Below, one piece after another: positions 61,093 through 64,000 of a stretch of 64,000 bases of DNA; the first letter of the stretch is position 1; each line of letters starts with the position of its first letter. The notes under the pieces are model-generated. The model was not told where the DNA came from, did not search any database, and was given only the letters and a program-made list of their open reading frames with translations. The stretch comes from Pedobacter insulae (GTDB taxonomy: Bacteria; Bacteroidota; Bacteroidia; Sphingobacteriales; Sphingobacteriaceae), in assembly GCF_900113525.1 (NCBI RefSeq), contig NZ_FOPP01000002.1, positions 124,001-188,000 on the forward strand. Direction: 5' to 3'. Both the position numbers and the translations under genes were made by a program.

Positions 61093-62161
61093 TCGGAATT
61101 GTTATTTTAAATGTTGTGCCATAATCTATATTCGATTTAACCGAAATGCGGCCATTGATTTTGTTTAAAGCTTCTTTCACAATAAACAGTCCTAATCCGC
61201 TTCCATGATGATCTTTACTCCTAAAGAACTGTGTAAATATCTTTTCCAGATGCTCGTTTAAAATACCAACACCATTGTCCGTTATGTTAATCTCCACACA
61301 TTCTATACTCACTGCTATTTCGATATTTACCTTCTTATTCGGTTCATTTGTTTTTTGATACTTTATAGCATTCGAAATTAAATTCCCTAAGATGACTTCT
61401 ATTCTAAACAAATCTCCTTTAAATGGAACGGGCTGATCTACATTTACATCAAATTGAGTATCCTTATTTGCATAAGCATAAAGATTAATCAAGTCGGCCA
61501 CTAATAATTTGAAGTCTACATTTGATTCTTCAGACTGCGTTTTATTATTTTTATAATACTGAAGCGTTTTTTGAATATAGTAATCTAACTTATTCGAGCA
61601 GCTTTCTATCAAGCTCCAGTATTCGCCGCTTGAGTGATAAAGATTCTCCATCTTTACTAAGTTTACAATCCCAATAACCGATACCAATGGTGCCCTTAAT
61701 TCGTGCGATATGCTATAGATAAATCTATTCAGTTCATCATTGGTTTTCTCAAGTTCGGCAATTTTATTTCTTAAATCTATTTTAGACCGATAGGCGTCGT
61801 ACGCATTCTTTATAGAATTATGTAGCTCTAAGTCGTTCCATGGCTTTGTAACGTATCTGTAAATGTCGCCATGGTTAATTGCATCCGCTAATGCTTCTAT
61901 ATCAGTATAGCCGGTTAATAATATCCGAATAGGATCAGGAAAAGTCTCCGCAATGCTCTTAAAAAATTCTACTCCCGTGATATTGGGCATTTTTTGATCG
62001 GCAATTACTACATGAATATTTACACTTTCTAGAATTTTTAGACCATCAGCGGCGGAAATAGCTGTATAGATTTCATATAGCCTTCTAAAGCTAGCCTTAA
62101 ATGCCTGAAGATTGTTTTCTTCATCATCGATATAGAGTACTTTAATGCTTTGAAAACTCAT
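61082..62161 (-). CDS. Receiver-histidine kinase fusion
   Basis: A 359-residue soluble protein with a receiver domain first (Asp55 in VVIADQKMPN; LLTGYTD; YVTKPW) and then a histidine kinase: H-box FIYSISHELRAPL (His153), N-box ILGNLISNAIKY, G1 ITDNGVGI and G2 SGLGLFIV. No membrane segment is present, so it is cytosolic. A receiver before a kinase suggests it takes phosphate from another kinase and modulates its own activity. Its gene starts 9 bp downstream of the 7TM-DISM kinase. Confidence 0.9.
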   Translation of the reverse strand: MSFQSIKVLYIDDEENNLQAFKASFRRLYEIYTAISAADGLKILESVNIHVVIADQKMPNITGVEFFKSIAETFPDPIRILLTGYTDIEALADAINHGDIYRYVTKPWNDLELHNSIKNAYDAYRSKIDLRNKIAELEKTNDELNRFIYSISHELRAPLVSVIGIVNLVKMENLYHSSGEYWSLIESCSNKLDYYIQKTLQYYKNNKTQSEESNVDFKLLVADLINLYAYANKDTQFDVNVDQPVPFKGDLFRIEVILGNLISNAIKYQKTNEPNKKVNIEIAVSIECVEINITDNGVGILNEHLEKIFTQFFRSKDHHGSGLGLFIVKEALNKINGRISVKSNIDYGTTFKITIPNAK

Positions 62162-62170
62162 AATTAACTA

Positions 62171-64000
62171 TTAGGGTAAATTTACGTTCAAGGTAATAAT
62201 AAATTCAGTTCCCTCATTAGGTTTACTGATAACTTCAATATTACCTTTGTGTGTTTCGATAATGCTGAAAACAATGGAAAGCCCTAATCCAGTACCCTCA
62301 CCTACGTCTTTTGTAGTAAAAAACGGTTCAAAGATACGATGTTTAACTTCCTCCGTCATACCTATCCCCGAGTCTTTGATACTCACCTTTACCTGTTGGT
62401 CGAGGTACCAGCTTTTAATTGTTAAATATTCTTCTTCTTCCTGTACTTCTTTTGATTTAATTGCCTGAATAGCATTTGAAATCAAGTTCATAAATATTTG
62501 GTTAATTTTACCAGGCTGACACTCTACTTTCGGTAAGTTTCCGAGTTCCTTAATCACCTTAACATTGTCAGGTATATTGTTCCGGACCAAAACGATGGTC
62601 GATTCGAGCCCCTCATTTAAATCGATGGGTTTTGTATCAGTTTCATCCAGGCGACTAAAATTCCGTAAACTTCTAATAATCTCAGCTGTCCTTTTGGCCC
62701 CTTCGCTAATGCCAGAAAGGAGAGAGTTTATTTCATTGTTAACAAAATTTAAGTCTATCTGGTTTTTAAAGGAGTTGATTTCCTCTAATTGTGGCTTTAA
62801 ATCTTTATTCAGGTCAATTTCTTCATATTTAGCAATAACTTCTTTAAGGTCGTTTATATCTAGTTGTAGCGGTTTAATATTCGAGGTTACAAAATTAATA
62901 GGGTTGTTGATTTCATGGGCAATGCCGGCGGTAAGCTGACCTAATGCGGCCATTTTTTCTGCATCTACCAATTGAGATTGTGTGTCCTTTAAGTTGGTTA
63001 AAGTGAGATTGAGTGTTTCATTTGCACTTTGCAGTTCTTCTGTTCGTTCTTTTACACTTTTCTCTAGGATGATATTCTGCTCTTTAATTAATTTCTGATT
63101 TTCAAGTGATGCATTAAGGGCTTGTGCCTGAGCAATTTCATTTTCTTTTTTAAAGAAATTTATTTTATCAGCTAGCGCGAAAGATAACAGCATTACTTCT
63201 ATGGATGAAGTAAATTGTAAAAGATAGATGGTGAAGTTATTATAAGGTATAATGCTATAATCTTTCATGATAAATAAGATTACTCCGAAAAGTAAAATAG
63301 ACCAAGCTACAAGATAATACCCTGCAGGCTTAAAATGTTTCTTAAAATACACAAAATAAGCCGCAGAAAGTGCGAATATGGCGCCTGTAAGGGTGAGGAC
63401 CTGCATCACAATAAATGCAATATTTATACTGAATGCAAATAGAACAATGAGGTCTAAAAAAGTTAAAATATATAGGATGGTAATTAACGTGTTCCATAGT
63501 TTGGAAAACACCTTCGTATTTAAGAATGAAAGCGTAAAAAAACTGGCAAATATGAGGCCTATGCAAGAAAATAGGACGACTGAATACTTGTTTATAGCAG
63601 AATCTTCATCCCAAAAATACTGAGAAGAATAGCCTTGTATAGTAACCTGTGTAAGCCAAATAGCAAAAATATAAAAAATGTAATATAGGTAGCTTTTATC
63701 TCGGATAATGATGAATAAAAACAGGTTATAGATGAACATAATGGCCATTATACCTGTATAAAAGCCAAATATGGTACCCCTCAAAGACAGTGTACTTAAG
63801 ATTGATTTTTCTGAGATAATACTTATGGGAGTTAAAAAATTTTCTTTGCCTTTTAACCTCAAATAAATATTAGTACCTTGATCTAAACTATCCGGAATTT
63901 GAAAAACCTTGCCTTGTGTAAATTTTCTTTCTGCATAAGAAAAGGGATTGTAAGATGTTTTCTCAGTGAGGTTCCCTTGTTGTTCAATATACATCTCTGT
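62171..64000 (-). CDS. 7TM-DISM sensor histidine kinase (5' end off the right edge)
   Basis: At least 609 residues are in the window; the reading frame continues past 64000, and the MYIE methionine at 63994 is internal, since the preceding frame is open and the periplasmic 7TMR-DISMED2 domain begins earlier. After this domain come seven membrane helices (about 70-280 of the visible part), a coiled coil (ENEIAQAQALNASLENQKLI), and the kinase core: H-box TAGIAHEINNPINFV, N-box IFMNLISNAIQA, G1 IKDSGIGM and G2 GTGLGLSIV. DISM proteins detect carbohydrate-like or other small ligands outside the cell. Confidence 0.88.
   Translation of the reverse strand, partial: TEMYIEQQGNLTEKTSYNPFSYAERKFTQGKVFQIPDSLDQGTNIYLRLKGKENFLTPISIISEKSILSTLSLRGTIFGFYTGIMAIMFIYNLFLFIIIRDKSYLYYIFYIFAIWLTQVTIQGYSSQYFWDEDSAINKYSVVLFSCIGLIFASFFTLSFLNTKVFSKLWNTLITILYILTFLDLIVLFAFSINIAFIVMQVLTLTGAIFALSAAYFVYFKKHFKPAGYYLVAWSILLFGVILFIMKDYSIIPYNNFTIYLLQFTSSIEVMLLSFALADKINFFKKENEIAQAQALNASLENQKLIKEQNIILEKSVKERTEELQSANETLNLTLTNLKDTQSQLVDAEKMAALGQLTAGIAHEINNPINFVTSNIKPLQLDINDLKEVIAKYEEIDLNKDLKPQLEEINSFKNQIDLNFVNNEINSLLSGISEGAKRTAEIIRSLRNFSRLDETDTKPIDLNEGLESTIVLVRNNIPDNVKVIKELGNLPKVECQPGKINQIFMNLISNAIQAIKSKEVQEEEEYLTIKSWYLDQQVKVSIKDSGIGMTEEVKHRIFEPFFTTKDVGEGTGLGLSIVFSIIETHKGNIEVISKPNEGTEFIITLNVNLP

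Noticed and set aside
62565..62939. Long reading frame antisense to the histidine kinase gene (also one in clpB, 30360-30737)
   Set aside because: Both mirror strongly coding, motif-bearing genes on the opposite strand; their translated products are low-complexity Ser/Leu-rich shadows.

Overview
The window is an ordinary, densely packed stretch of chromosome from a Bacteroidota bacterium. It is most likely a member of the Sphingobacteriaceae close to Pedobacter, though this is inference from gene content. The DNA is AT-rich. Pointers to this group are S9/M28 secreted peptidase pairs, GIN-domain, DUF4397, DUF3822 and DUF4199 proteins, an MG2-type macroglobulin-like protein, PorV/FadL-like barrels, the DUF3822-rsmD-coaD order, a 7TM-DISM histidine kinase, and weak or absent Shine-Dalgarno sequences. 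I see no rRNA, tRNA, CRISPR array, transposase, integrase or prophage block.

Layout. 1-4.3 kb: a PcrA/UvrD helicase running off the left edge, then two overlapping bacterial PH-domain membrane proteins. 4.4-11.2 kb: M20 dipeptidase, GH25 lysozyme, GIN-domain protein, dipeptide-epimerase-like enzyme, YyaL-like thioredoxin-domain protein and a SlyD-type FKBP. 11.2-14.1 kb: a probable metal-linked cluster (LolD-like ATPase, FtsX-type permease with a His-rich loop, CFFCG/DUF3299-like secreted protein, Fur/Zur-type regulator). 14.4-18.0 kb: a probable amino-sugar locus (GH109-like oxidoreductase, NahK-like kinase, LacI regulator) with LacI-type palindromes in front of both enzyme genes. 18-22.4 kb: ABC-F protein, helical-repeat protein, nitroreductase, stand-alone Gre-like protein and polysaccharide deacetylase. 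22.6-30 kb: S9 and M28 peptidases, a large MG2 protein and an outer-membrane barrel. 30-40 kb: clpB, SRPBCC protein, pyrE, Nudix, coaD, rsmD, DUF3822, RecD-like helicase, histidine kinase and a DUF6266-like protein. 40.3-50.8 kb: DPP-IV-like peptidase, LTA-synthase-like sulfatase, secreted protein, enoyl-CoA hydratase, ComEC, a ComEA-like HhH/outer-membrane barrel fusion and a PorV-like barrel. 51-54 kb: DUF4397 lipoprotein, HipA-like kinase with DUF3037 partner, membrane-anchored LuxR protein and DUF4199 protein. 54-60.6 kb: beta-CASP exonuclease, small basic protein, glycine-zipper lipoprotein, DUF1801-like protein, phage-endonuclease-like protein, miaA, orphan D12-class adenine methylase and a barrel. 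60.7-64 kb: a three-gene phosphorelay running off the right edge.

The most interesting pieces are: the barrel / HhH-barrel / comEC operon, which looks like a coherent DNA-uptake unit; the HipA-kinase/DUF3037 pair with a 1-bp-spaced LuxR-type gene; the LacI-operator amino-sugar locus; the metal-linked ABC cluster; a perfect 60-bp palindrome between divergent genes; and an 11-bp helical-phase repeat upstream of a DUF6266-like gene. Several gene starts are TTG or GTG (pcrA, the 38-kb histidine kinase, comEC, the phage-endonuclease-like gene). Strong hairpins, often perfect palindromes, mark many gene ends.
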